From Tetranychus cinnabarinus (lineage: Eukaryota; Arthropoda; Arachnida; Trombidiformes; Tetranychidae): a stretch of 64,000 bases of DNA. The notes beneath the pieces are model-generated. The model saw only the letters and a program-made list of their open reading frames with translations. It searched no databases and was not told the DNA's origin. Position 1 is the first letter of the stretch; the number at the start of each line of letters is the position of its first letter. Shown here one piece after another: positions 42,500 through 53,866 of the stretch. Location: assembly GCA_022266195.1 (NCBI GenBank), contig WHVY01000001.1, positions 10,230,001 to 10,294,000 on the forward strand. Reading direction: 5' to 3'. Both the position numbers and the translations under genes were made by a program.

Positions 42500-43156
42500 A
42501 AAATTTTAAATGTATTTAATGATTCACCTAAATAATGTTTATGAGACATTTTCACACCGATTGGCGATGCTCATTTAGTTTCAATTGCTAACAATATGAT
42601 AGCATATGATAATGCACACAGGTTTATATCGATACCGTTAGTAGAGTAAAAAGGAAGAATAATGTATAAAGAAGATTTATTCTTCGCATTTTTCGTTTAG
42701 ATCATCGACATTGTTCGGTTGGACTCTTTTCTAGCCTCTAGTTGATTTTGTTCATCTTATTTACTGTCGATTCAAAGTTCATTCTTATTCCTCGTTCTTG
42801 TTCAGAATTTAATCTTTAAAACCAACGTTGGTTTAATGAAAGTTTCTGCATTTTTATTTGACTCTACACTTTTGGTCAACCAAAATGATATAAGGGTTCC
42901 TGATTTATATAAATTTTATTCGCGACACATTAGGCAATTATTTCAATCAGTCAGCGAGTCTAAGAGGGCAATCTCGCAAATATTTATTGCAAACATGAGT
43001 TTTTTCCATCTAATATTGATCGTTAATCAAAAAATGGGCATCTAGTATTTTTCACGTTTTATGGATGGGTTAAATAAAATATTTATTCCATTAGAAAACT
43101 CGACTAACAGTTCATCTATTACATTAATGCAATCATTTCATAATGTCTGTAGCTTA
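42500..43156. other. intergenic array flank
   Basis: No gene. The 69-codon open frame at 42836-43045 lies in diverged array flank and shows no domain. Confidence 0.5.
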
Positions 43157-44629
43157 TCACGATCTTATAGACTGCGAACAGCGCGACTCACTAATCCTAC
43201 GGCTTTCAGCAATAGCAGCTCTGGATCGGCTTAATAAACCTTGTGTTTGGTAATACATAATTGTTGGACGTTCAACATTATTTTGTTTTTGATTCATTTG
43301 CACACAATTTAAGTTAACTGATTTCTTTAGTGGTTTTTCATGACGGAGACAAATACTAGTATTATACCACACAAGTTTACTGATATTTTTTAGCTTTAAT
43401 AAGTGACTCCCTAATGTACCTAAATGATGAACCATGCTGAAACCAAACCAAATACCGAGAATGGAACCAATGCTGACAACATAAGTCTCCAAAAGGAAAA
43501 CTGGTGATTTTTCCAACTTTATATCAGGAGTGGTTGGAGCCATGATTATGAAATTGCTATGGTATTCACGTTGAGAAACGAAACGCTCATGGCCTATGAT
43601 ATATGGTATATAAATAAAGACTTTGCACTCTGGTTGTCTTACCAATCTTTCACATTCAGTTCTTATCTCGTTGAGTCTGTCTTTATATTTGTATCTCAAT
43701 CTATTAGAAAAATTGGCTTCAATTTCTTGTGGATTCTCAATCATCGTCTGGTACATGATAAAACTTGGATCCAATTTAAGCGTGTGGTTATTCAAGCATT
43801 CCTCATACTTGTGTATTAGTGATCGGGTGCCTTCAACATCATGATGATAATCCTTACAGTTAGTTGCATATGGCGGCTCAAGTAGATTGTCTATTATCAA
43901 GATGAAACTGATTAAAAATAAACTCGGTTTTTCTTTTGGTTTGACCAATGTGTAAGATTCTAAAGGTCCACGCGGTAAATCTAACGGCGAGTGGATGTAA
44001 AGAAAAACGTGATCCCATGACGCAAAGAATGCATTATATAAACGAAACATGAACATTGCACCAGGATTCGGCGAGTGTATCAATCTACTTCTATTGAATC
44101 GTATATCATCCGATGGATTGGTACCATTACGACAAGCAAGATGATAGCAAACATGAGGATCTTTAAGATAAGTCCTAGTTGTACAAAATATCTCGTGATT
44201 TGGTTGTAAACCGTTAAAACTTCCCGTTTTACTGTCAAATGTGATTAAATCGAATAGTGATTGAGCTTTTATTACTAGTTCATAAAATTTAGCCACAGTA
44301 AAATGTTCCTGGACAAATCCTTCAAAATCGTCTGCTCCCATCTCGGCGAAGCATTCACGAATATGTTCTGGTCTGTTTTCCTTCTCATCGTCTATGATCG
44401 AACAATTGTCTGGCAACAAATCTGGATGGTGAATTGCCCAAGCGGTCCAGTTGACTGCATCTAAGAACTGCACACATAATGTTATATCAGGAACGGTAAG
44501 CCAATCGGGAAAATCGATATCAAGTAATGTGATAACATCAAATTCAAGATAATCCATTGTTGTAAAGTACAACTGATATGAACATACAATTATACAAAAG
44601 AGTGTGAATAATTTTTTCAATAGAAACAT
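43157..44629 (-). CDS. divergent DEG/ENaC channel, array member 6
   Basis: 490-aa single exon starting MFLLKKLFTLFC at 44629. The family layout is complete: TM1, ectodomain with CTTRTYLKDPHVCYHLACRN and PLDLPRGPLESY, TM2 with GSILGIWFGFSMVHHLGTL, and the Arg-rich tail RSRAAIAESRRISESR. It is the last intact gene on the right of the array. Its upstream module is one of the best preserved (44732-44779). Confidence 0.82.
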   Translation of the reverse strand: MFLLKKLFTLFCIIVCSYQLYFTTMDYLEFDVITLLDIDFPDWLTVPDITLCVQFLDAVNWTAWAIHHPDLLPDNCSIIDDEKENRPEHIRECFAEMGADDFEGFVQEHFTVAKFYELVIKAQSLFDLITFDSKTGSFNGLQPNHEIFCTTRTYLKDPHVCYHLACRNGTNPSDDIRFNRSRLIHSPNPGAMFMFRLYNAFFASWDHVFLYIHSPLDLPRGPLESYTLVKPKEKPSLFLISFILIIDNLLEPPYATNCKDYHHDVEGTRSLIHKYEECLNNHTLKLDPSFIMYQTMIENPQEIEANFSNRLRYKYKDRLNEIRTECERLVRQPECKVFIYIPYIIGHERFVSQREYHSNFIIMAPTTPDIKLEKSPVFLLETYVVSIGSILGIWFGFSMVHHLGTLGSHLLKLKNISKLVWYNTSICLRHEKPLKKSVNLNCVQMNQKQNNVERPTIMYYQTQGLLSRSRAAIAESRRISESRCSQSIRS

Positions 44630-44731
44630 TTCTGTACCAAAGTAAGATTTTCCAAATCAAACTATTCAGATGTCGACTTGAGACTAAAACGAGATTGATA
44701 AACATTTTATGATGAAAATTTGCATATAAAA

Positions 44732-44779
44732 GCCGTTTCACGTCAAATACATATTCAAAATCTGATCAATAAGTTGAAC
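44732..44779 (-). promoter_or_regulatory. conserved upstream module of DEG/ENaC member 6
   Basis: GCCGTTTCACGTCAAAT, then TGATCAATAAGTTGAA, then CATGCAAAC, about 105-150 bp upstream of the start; nearly identical to that of member 1, at the other end of the array. Confidence 0.5.
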
Positions 44780-44849
44780 ATGCAAACATATAAATTTTGA
44801 CGCATTAATTTATATTTAATGATTAATCTAAATAGGGTTCATTAGATAT

Positions 44850-46982
44850 TTTGCTTTTTCAACTTTCACCTCGACTCTCTCGAAAATTATCGATCGGAGA
44901 AATAATTTAATAGCTCTAATATACAAAATTTTTATGCTTCTACAAACCCTGTAAGGCTTGAAACTTACAACTCGAATGCTCGAGTCTCTGCCTTTTCAAA
45001 TAAAAACGTCTTTCGACAGCATCAACGCACATTAAAATTTTATGATTTAAATTTTCAAATTTTCAAATTGCTCAGCAAACTGCACTGTTTCCAGTAAACC
45101 TAGTTTACTCTCAATCGTCAGTCATTTAAGTTAAATAACAGTAAATGCTTTGATTTAGACCAGATTAGGATGATCTTTGTTACCATCATCAAAAGTAATG
45201 ACCTTTACAGAAATACATTTTACAGGGTGAATTATATTTAAATTGAATACCGATTAAGGCCTCTTTTTTATTCCTCTCTTCGGTGACAATAATGATAACA
45301 ACAATAGAAGGAAAAATAATGATCATTATGATGATGTTACTCACAAAATACACACAAAAATACGCAATTTTAAAGCTATGTGATCGCTAAGCAACCAATT
45401 TACTTGTGTTAATACAGTTTCAATATCTGCCTTTGTTTTCCTCTGCTTTCAGATAAATGATGTGCAGTTATAAAATTGTAGTCTCCATGTAATCACCATT
45501 GAATCGCTAAACAAGATCACTCTTCTTTGTCTTCATCATCACCATTTACCAATTCTTCGAACTCGCCCTATTTATCGAATTAATGGACTGGAAGAGCAAA
45601 ATATCTCGAGCTTTTCTTCCCTTTTGCCAATCAGCTGCATTTCCAATGGTTAAGAGAGTGAAAAGGAAAAGTGAAGAACATCAATAGATGATTTGAAAAA
45701 AATAAAAGACTGGATAAAAGAGAATCACAATCAATTTAACCAACTTTCTTGGTGTTCGAGTTAATTCTTTTGTTGATTCCTAACCATTTCTGAAGCAAGT
45801 TTACTTCTGTCTTCCATTTCGTGTAACAAACATCCCAAAATGCGTCCTACTCCAGCTACAGCTCAATACTAATCCAATGGCTTGTGTAATGTTGTTAAGA
45901 GCATCAATGAGATTATCAAAAAAACTGTTGTCAATACAACAGTGATTTTTGGATAGCATCCTTCAAAAAAATGGCTTTTAAATCGGAAATTTTATCCACA
46001 TTGAGTCACCCATAGATATTGGACTTTAACGACTTTCATCAACAAAAGGCAAATGTTTTCAATTTTTCTCTCTACTGATAATGAAAATATTACTAATGGT
46101 AACAGTTTTCAATTGCAAGTTTGCTCAGGTAAAGTGATACATTCTCATGGCACAACCTTAATTTACAAATGATTGCATGAGTAAATCACATTGGTCATCA
46201 GCATTTGTTTTTATAATTCAAGGCAAGTCCAGGCTATTTTGTATATTGTATCAATTAGAAGGAGAATCAATTTGTTGGGTGAGAAAAGTAAAATTAATAA
46301 TCGTTAGTTTAGGTAATAAAAGTGGGAGATTGAAGGTGGTGTTAAGGACTGAGTTTGCCATGAGAGAGGTAAAAATTGGAAGGCATAAGGTGATATTGAT
46401 GGGCAATGGGAAATGAACTGGCTGCTGTTTTTGCAAATGAAAATTAAACTGATTGAGAGAGAGAGAAGTAAAAGGCAGAAATGGATAAAGTATAATCATT
46501 GATTTACTATGTCATTAGCAATTAACTGTTTCTATGTATGGTTCATAAATTGCAACAAACAAAATATAATCATTCTTGCCTTTTCTTTCTTTCTCTTTAT
46601 GTTCGGCATTCTTTTACTTTGATTATTGCATTGAGACTTGATGGTTGGTTGGTTTATTAACTAACCAGTTAGACCATCAATTCAATCATTCAATCAATTA
46701 CAATTGAATACATAGCCACTTATCCTTTCAATTGACTACTTTCGTTGTTAGTTATCCTCTGACATGAAAAACATCAGCCTTTTCACTGTTTTATAATAAC
46801 ATCGGAAAGACAATCAATGAAGACCAAAAGTCCTCAATTGAAGAGCCACTTGCAACCAGCATCAAGTCAGTTTAATGACTGACAAAATTTGGGACTTTTG
46901 GGTTATCATTTTGAGATTAACTAGATTTACTGCAACACACAATTTGAGACCAACATTTAATATTTGGCAGTTGACGGCCTTT
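44850..46982. other. intergenic, no gene seen
   Basis: AT-rich sequence with only short open frames and no domain similarity I recognise. Confidence 0.5.
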
Positions 46983-47110
46983 ACAAACTGTACACACAGG
47001 AACGGTGGACAGGGAAAATCAATATCAAGTAATGTGATAACATTAAATTCAAGATAATATGTTGATTAGATATGTCCACACCGATTGTTGATGTCCATTA
47101 AGTTTAAATT
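46983..47110 (-). pseudogene. DEG/ENaC 5'-end relic
   Basis: Blocks AAACTGTACACA, GGAACGGT, AAAATCAATATCAAGTAATG and AACATTAAATTCAAGATAAT match the plus-strand image of the N-terminal coding region of array members. They are followed by upstream-flank sequence (CACACCGATTGTTGATGTCC). Internal coding sequence is deleted and no frame remains. This extends the former array about 2.4 kb right of member 6. Confidence 0.75.
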
Positions 47111-47131
47111 ATTAACAGTAGTGTATAAAAC

Positions 47132-47202
47132 CAGGGTTCACATCACGCTAACACCACTTCTGTTGCTTTTGCGGAAGCGACGTTAAGGCGGTGTCAACCC
47201 TG
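47132..47202. mobile_element. tiny foldback element (possible MITE)
   Basis: CAGGGTT..CACATCACG is mirrored by CGGTGT..CAACCCTG 71 bp later, and the interior also folds. It may be a miniature inverted-repeat element. Confidence 0.35.
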
Positions 47203-47491
47203 ATTTTATCGAAAAATTTCTCACAAGAAATATTAATACTAACATGGAATTCATTTTAACAAAAAGTTTAGTGAAATATAATAGTTTTAATATTGTAATA
47301 TAAACTTATCAAACTTTTAAACTAACTTGAGTTGACTTGCGATAGATGAATGACTGATCATGAAAAGGAGGATATCAAATTGAATAGGGATAATTGCATA
47401 TTTTCAAATCACATTTTAATTAATTTTTTCTTGTGTATTTTTTTATGTTTATTCTAAAAATATAAGTAAGGATGACAGCATAATCTTGCAA

Positions 47492-47714
47492 TACAGCCTC
47501 GGAAATTAAGTTTGCACTGTTTTTAATATCTATTGCGCACTAGATAGAAATTGTTTGATTAAATTGTAAAATTTGATCAGATAGCAGTTAAAATCAAACA
47601 CATTAAACGCAAGTTTCAATAGTTATCTAACCAAATTTTACAATTTTATCAAACTTTTTTATCGTATGCGTAAACGATAGCGAAAACAGTGCAAACTTAA
47701 TTTCCGAGGCTGTA
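47492..47714. mobile_element. MITE with 32-bp TIRs and TA target
   Basis: Perfect inverted ends: TA-CAGCCTCGGAAATTAAGT.. at 47492-47523 and its complement at 47683-47714, both bounded by TA, as expected for a Tc1/mariner-type TA target. The interior is also a long imperfect palindrome (ATTGTAAAATTTG near 47562 and CAAATTTTACAAT near 47633). No coding capacity. Confidence 0.85.
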
Positions 47715-48510
47715 TATCGCGTATTTAAAATTCATAGTGATGGGTAGATAGCATTCTTAACTTCGTGTATTTCTATGTGAAGCCTTCTAAGATTTGTTAA
47801 ATACTTGGTACAATTCGCAAAGCTCTTCAAACTTGTAACTTGCGTGAAGTGAAGCTGCTTTAATTCAGATCCATAACTGATTCATAAATCGAACCGATAG
47901 GTTCAAAGTTCAAACCGTTACAAAGCACTTATCGGTGCAATTAGACTTATAACCATCCGATGATTCTTTTATTGATCCTTTAGCTGCCTTGATATTTTCC
48001 AAGTCAAACTTACCACATGGAAATGCGTCAAAAAATATGAAGGGAATGTCGAGTAATGGAAAATGAAATATTATAACATAATTGAATCATATATTGTCTA
48101 AAATGATGGCTAAAAATTTTACTCACCCTAAGATTTGATAGAAGTTTCGATGTTTTGATTTTATATAAAGATTGAAAATCATCATAATAAACGAAATTTT
48201 TGATTACTGGATGAAGTTCGTCTTGCTGTTTGTTTGGATTGGAGTATTCCCAGGGACGAGCACCCTTCAAATATCTTGCAGTCTTTAATCGTTGACGGGC
48301 ATCGATCAATGCACAAATCATTTAATGTGGTTTGTTTGAAGCACATTTAATATGAGTTTTTCAGTATTAGCCCGTGTTTTCAGCCATATCAGTTCAAATA
48401 TATGTACCATAATGATGATCTTTTGTGAGTATGATGAAAAAGCATCAAAAATTTATAAATGACCTTCCAATGACCTCTCAAGGTCAAAGGTCGAATTCCC
48501 GAAAAATGAC
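47715..48510. other. intergenic; possible minus-strand exon
   Basis: A 97-codon minus frame at 48028-48321 includes SNPNKQQDELHPVIKNFVYY and meets a GTGAGT donor near 48127, so one exon of an unrecognised gene is possible. I cannot link it to other exons. Confidence 0.25.
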
Positions 48511-48515
48511 CTCTG

Positions 48516-49414
48516 ATGACCTCGAAAGTCAATTTCTCCGATGAACAAATTGAAAGATATTATAGCCGGCAATCATATTATGGCGTACGATATGCGAAAT
48601 GGTCCCATATAAAACAGTTGTACTTTGGACGAATACTCACGAAGTCGATTTATCTTACTTCCCAAACCTTGAAAGACTACATATTACTAGTAATGAAGGC
48701 GATTATATGCATATTTTGCTAAGAAATGTTTTCTCATGAAAATCTATTGTCCAGTCCCATACAGTTACTACTATGGTCCAGTATTGGAAAAGCTTAAAAT
48801 TGTTGAGCTGGGTTGTTCATCACGTTATGCTGCACGAATTAATTATGGTTTCCAATTTATGGATTCATGTCCAAATTTATAAAGTGCACATATTTCGATA
48901 AATGGTCAATGGATTACTGATAAAATATTAAAACACGGATCTTTACAAGATCTAGTCATAGATTTTGTGAGTATTAATTTTAATGAGTCAATTTTATTCG
49001 ATCTATTCTAGATTAGGTTACGTTATCATGGAAGGGTCATCTGTTCAAAATTATTCCATATAAACTAATTGATTTTTTATTTACAGGATAATAATGATGA
49101 CTTCGAGTGAAATGATTTAAGCAGATTGCTTATGAAATATCAGAATCTCAAACATCTTGTATTCTGGAAACAATTGCACATAACAGATGAACATATCAAG
49201 CAATTGGCATCAAGCACATTTTATCCAATCAAGTCTTACTTGATGCCCGTGCATGTGTTTCTGTCACTGAAGGAGCTGCTTTTTATGTTCAAAGAATTTG
49301 TTGAAGATATGGAAGATCAATCAAGTTTTACTTCGATGTTTTTGCGGATGACATAGGATTAGATTGGCCTCAGTTAGCCACTAAAGCAGAAAAGATTGTC
49401 GAGGTTTTAATTTC
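48516..49414 (+). pseudogene. F-box/LRR-like gene remnant
   Basis: 48516-48722 gives MTSKVNFSDEQIERYYSRQS and an LRR-like HIKQLYFGRILTKSIYL. About 48735-48975 gives LEKLKIVELGCSS and WITDKILKHGSLQDLVIDF up to a GTGAGT donor. After a TTTACAG acceptor (~49087), a further stretch gives YQNLKHLVFWKQLHITDEHI. The alternation of leucine-rich strands suits an F-box/LRR-type receptor. Frames are broken by several stops (within SCPNL*SAH and DDFE*NDL, and after FLRMT). No F-box is visible. Family call is moderate; inactivation is clear. Confidence 0.5.
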
Positions 49415-49924
49415 ATGAAACATTGTTTCCGATTCCGCCAAAGATTTTGATGGCCTTCCATTTTTCTTGGTTCCAATTGATAATTGAAATCTACGTACTT
49501 ATCGTTGTATTTATTATTTTGTACTTCGCCTGTTCTTTCTTAAAGCAATTAAAGAGCCTTAGAAATTCATTCTTTTCAGCACATCTGCATGCATTGTTCG
49601 AATTATATTTTTAGTTTCAAGTGATTCAGGCAAGTGGTTTGAGCGGTATAGCCGCTGACAGAAACCAAAAAGACGATTTTCAAAATAGCTAAGCTGAGTT
49701 AATATCTTCGCTTCGCTTTGCTACGCCCCGATAACTATTAATATAATATTAAGATCCATACTTGCATTGCATTAGCTTTGAAATGACTGACGAAAAAAAT
49801 AAAGACTTAAACCGATCCAAAGTTGGACAGGATGTAAATGATGAAAAACTGAATCAAACTGATGTACAGAGTGGATAGTAAGTTTCTGGTGTGAGGATAA
49901 GGAGTAGAAATGTGCGATCTTATC

Positions 49925-50018
49925 TTTATCGACGATATTTATCGATATTTTGCTCGCCCATTAAAACCAAAGTTAAATTTCGCTAAAAAATATCGGTAAA
50001 TATCGATAATTATCGACC
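49925..50018. repeat. TATCGATA foldback
   Basis: TTATCGACGATATTTATCGA is mirrored by AATATCGGTAAATATCGATA and ATTATCGAC, forming an imperfect hairpin about 94 bp long with several TATCGATA-like (DRE-type) motifs. Confidence 0.5.
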
Positions 50019-50383
50019 AGAGTTATAGTTCTTGAGATATTCAAAAAACAAAGAAAATTGAGGATGCAGAAACATTAAAGATGGGTTAATAAAAGTTAGA
50101 AATTCACAATTATTTCTTGATATAATCGAAAGTGATGCAAAAATCATATTTGTTATTTTTATAGCTGTAATAAGACTGAAACGAATGGAAAATTACGATA
50201 AATCTTTTGGAGACAACAAAAGGTAAGTTATGAGATGACAATTTTTATGCAAAGTTCTAGTTGATATGTTGGTTGATGTTGATCACAATTTTTCCTAGTA
50301 TAGTCTTGATGATTGATACAAGAAAAGGTCCAATTTGAATATTAAAGGTAATGATGGTAATGATAGTTTTAGGCGAGAAGAGT

Positions 50384-50492
50384 AATCATGAAGATTGTTG
50401 ATGAACAGAAGGATGAAAAGCGAAAAATTTGAAAGCAAAAATCTCAGTTGATCGACGTTAATTGAATCATTACATTATGTCTTTAAAATATT
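50384..50492 (-). pseudogene. orphan DEG/ENaC 3' flank relic
   Basis: Blocks AGATTGTTGATGAACAGAA, TTGATCGACGTTAATTGAA and CTTTAAAATAT match the region just 3' of member 4 (38660-38763). No coding sequence accompanies it. Confidence 0.6.
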
Positions 50493-51993
50493 TTGTTGAT
50501 GCATTTTTGCTGATGAAAGGAGAAACGATCAACACCATCGTGTGGGTAAATAAACTAATGTATTAGGCAAATTATTCATTTAACATAATCGAGTAGTTAC
50601 AATTTTCTTCCCTCATCTAGATCATCATCATCATCATAATCATAGTCATTATCATTTTGCTACATTTGTGTTAATGTAATTTGACGTGATTTGTTAATAA
50701 GATTTTGTTTCACTCTTTTCAAGATATTACATGTTCATCATTATATACGCCTGTAACATCAAAAGTTCATTGCGTGAGATGAAAAATTTTGTTGATTGAT
50801 TTGAAAAAATATGTTTTCTTGCCAATTTAGGTTAACAAAAAATGATTCACACTTTGAAGCAAATTGAGTAAAGTTGATTGAAATTTAGGATAAATAGATT
50901 GAAATACTGGAAATGTTTCCATTTTGATTGGTTGATTGATTCAGTGAGAATAGTGAATTACCGTCAGAAATCAATCAATATTTTACAAATGTTGAATTAA
51001 CCATTTGAAATTGATTCCATTTCTTTGAAATCTGATACTTTTCTGTATCTTTCCTAAATCTGACAATTTGTGAGTCTGGTAATGATCATTTTATCAAGTA
51101 TTCAGACAATTTCTTGCTTCTATTGTTTCAAGAAGTCGATTTAGATTCTGATTTCGCTCATTTACACTACCATTATTAATAATAACAGTTGATCCTCTTT
51201 TCAAATTGCAATCATATCTTGTTGAAATATAATTCGTATATTAGGAGATATTCATTCAAAATATTGGATCAATATGAGAAGATGAAATGAAATGTTAATC
51301 AAGTCTGAGCAATCATCAAATAACTTGCTTTTGGTTGGATAAACAACACAGAAACTGGTCCAAATTTAACTTATATCCATCCATTGTGATATGTACAATA
51401 ATTTGATTTGACAGGTCCAAAATGTACATCAGATTTAGCCTTCAAGCAGTTTTGTTGAAGACCATTCCTGCCATTGTTTACTCCGAGACAATTTTAGAAT
51501 GGATAGCGAAATTTCCCATCACCATCATCTTTGAGCATTATTTGCTGCTTATCACAATTTTTGGGAGACTTTTGTTGTTTATTACAATCTTTCATTGCAT
51601 TCAGGTTAAGGCTATTTTCTTGTCCCTTTTATTTTCCAGCAACTGTATTCTTCTTCATTTCGTGTTAATGATACCAAAATGGATTATCAAACTAGACCAT
51701 TCTCTTTCTCTTTTTTTCTCCTTGTTTCATTCTCGTCCAATTGTAGGCTGAATCTTCCTCTGGTCTTTCTGTAATGGTTATCACAAGCTCCATAAATACC
51801 AATACAACAACAAACATTACCAATTGTCTAATCTGACAGTTGATACTTTGACTTTTTTCACTCCATTCTTTATTAGATTATTGGTCTTTTGGTTGCTGTT
51901 GTTGTAATACTTGAGAGGAGATCACAATTGGAATCCATGGAATATACATGTAATTCGCTTTCTGTAAACTACCTCAGCCATTTTACTTAATAT

Positions 51994-52187
51994 TGTTGTA
52001 CTCAACGAGGACTCTTCGCTCATTTTCTATTGGTTGGTGACTAGAACACCAAACACTAGTATTTAAACCCTTGTAAACCTTAAGCATGTATTCCTCTCAT
52101 CCTTTAAGCTTCTTAAATAAAGATAAGATAGCCTTAAGTTACTTAGTTCTCCTTTTTTTTACTCTTCAACCATTCTGGTGCACAACA
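51994..52187 (+). repeat. 5' LTR of element B
   Basis: 194 bp with TATTTAAA at 52060-52067 and AATAAA at 52116-52121. It appears identical to 62679-62872. Confidence 0.95.
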
Positions 52188-52591
52188 TTTTGGCGACCTC
52201 GGCAGGATAGAAGTTAAATCCTTGCAAACTCATCTTAAAGTATTGATTGAAAATTTGTTTATTTTACTATTATATTAAAATTATCTTGTTCATCGTCACA
52301 AATTATCTGTGTACCAGTGAATTGAATTGAACTCTTGGAATTAAGTCACTGAAGTTTACTTATTTGGTTTGGTTGACCTTAAGGAATCCAGGAATCATAT
52401 TATTTACTCTACCCATCATCTTATCTGTTTTATTTTCAACTTACTATTTATTCATCAACTATATTCTGTATCATCACAACTTACTCCATTATATTCAACC
52501 AGAACTATCTTGGAATACAAACGTGGTAACTCATACACGGATCTCATATTGAAAATTTAAGTAACCTAAAGTAAGATCTTTCTTTTTTAAA
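52188..52591 (+). promoter_or_regulatory. PBS and leader of element B
   Basis: TGGCGACCTCGGCAGGATAG begins at about 52191, three bases after the LTR. TGGCGACC is the kind of PBS reported for tRNA-Arg-primed gypsy elements; I did not verify the tRNA. The remaining ~380 bp of leader has no real gene. Confidence 0.65.
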
Positions 52592-53866
52592 ATGTCTACT
52601 GATCCGAAAGTCAGTGATGAAGATATTTTTGATGCCCAAAAACTAACTGACTTGAGCATGCAGATTTCTAACAATTTAGCAAGTGCTAATTTGTTTTCTG
52701 TGCCTGCCTTTAGAGGCGATGATCAAAGTAATGCCAAGTCATGGTTGAAAAGGTTTGAAGCTTATGCCGATCATTTTAACTGGTCCATTGATCAAAAGAA
52801 ATTGAAGTTCAAAAATTATTTAGCAGGACCTGCTGCGAATTGGTATGCTCTGAGAATTGAGTCTCAAACAAATATTGATTTCAAAACAATAATAGAGAAA
52901 TTTATTGCAGACTTTGCGTGTGAAGATTCATTAGAGAAAATGAGGAAAAGAAAATTAAACCGTTTTGAGAAAATTCAGTCTTATGTATACGACAAAGTTA
53001 GCTTGTGTTTTGAAGTTAATAAAAAAATGACAAACGATGAAATTCTTAATTATATCTATGAAGGTATGCCGAGTAATTTACGAAATGCGATCTGTGTTGC
53101 AGGCCCTAAAGATTATTATGAATTGATTAACATTGGAAAAAGACTGGAAAGTGTCTCGAATCATGATACAGAAACAACTCTTGAGGAAGATAACACATCT
53201 GAATTAAGAAAAATGATGGAAAAGTTAATGACTGAAGTAAGCGAGCTCAAACAAACAAATAATCAAACACCAACAAGAAATCAAAATGAACCGTACCAAG
53301 GTAGCGCTCGTTATCAAAATGAACAATATCGAGGTAACAACCATTATCAAAATGATCAGTACCGAGGTCCTCGAAATAGTTTTCGTCGAACAAATTTCAG
53401 ACCTACATGTTATACCTGCGGTAGAAATAATCATACTACTAGAAATTGTTTTCTTAATGGTCCTCCGCATAATAGAGGCAATGAGATAGCACCACCACGT
53501 AATCATCACTATAACCAACAATATGAGAATCGTAGGATACCGACAATGCCTGATAATAATCAGCGCCAAGCCGGGTCTAACAATTCTCCCATTGCTTTTG
53601 CTAGAGAAGAACAAAGAATCTTCGTAAAAATTTTGATTGACGATAAAAGTTTTGATGCCATTATTGACACTGGAGCTCCTAGTTCTTTTGTCACAGCAGA
53701 ATGTGCTTCAGCCCTGAAATGCGATCTTAAACCTTGGAACGGTGGTACCATTAGTGGTATCAACGGAACAATTCAAATTCCAATCGGAATGATTCAAACT
53801 CCAGCTGTGATTAGCCAAGAAGAAAGAAGAAAAAGCATTGAATTTACAGCAACCGTTCTTGAGTAA
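52592..53866 (+). CDS. Gag and protease start, element B
   Basis: 424 aa. A capsid-like region (AFRGDDQSNAKSWLKRFEAY) at about 39-200 is followed by an Asn/Gln/Tyr-rich stretch with YQNEQYRGN-type repeats. Then comes one zinc knuckle, C273-x2-C-x4-H-x4-C286, and an aspartic protease with D359-T-G-A. The TAA at 53864-53866 interrupts the protease: the following codons continue in the same frame (S-P-Y-D-I-I-I-G-M-N) into the next frame. It may be a nonsense mutation or a readthrough stop; I cannot tell. Confidence 0.88.
   Translation: MSTDPKVSDEDIFDAQKLTDLSMQISNNLASANLFSVPAFRGDDQSNAKSWLKRFEAYADHFNWSIDQKKLKFKNYLAGPAANWYALRIESQTNIDFKTIIEKFIADFACEDSLEKMRKRKLNRFEKIQSYVYDKVSLCFEVNKKMTNDEILNYIYEGMPSNLRNAICVAGPKDYYELINIGKRLESVSNHDTETTLEEDNTSELRKMMEKLMTEVSELKQTNNQTPTRNQNEPYQGSARYQNEQYRGNNHYQNDQYRGPRNSFRRTNFRPTCYTCGRNNHTTRNCFLNGPPHNRGNEIAPPRNHHYNQQYENRRIPTMPDNNQRQAGSNNSPIAFAREEQRIFVKILIDDKSFDAIIDTGAPSSFVTAECASALKCDLKPWNGGTISGINGTIQIPIGMIQTPAVISQEERRKSIEFTATVLE

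Larger units (their letters stand above)
49415..51993. other. intergenic with relics
   Basis: It contains a TATCGATA-rich foldback (49925-50018) and an orphan DEG/ENaC 3' flank (50384-50492). A short frame at 49783 (MTDEKNKDLNRS...) ends at a GTAAGT and could be an isolated first exon. The 109-codon hydrophobic frame at 51422-51751 has no recognisable domain. Nothing else supported. Confidence 0.45.

Noticed and set aside
51422..51751. 109-codon hydrophobic plus frame, possible membrane protein
   Set aside because: Composition-driven, no recognised family, no relatives in the window.
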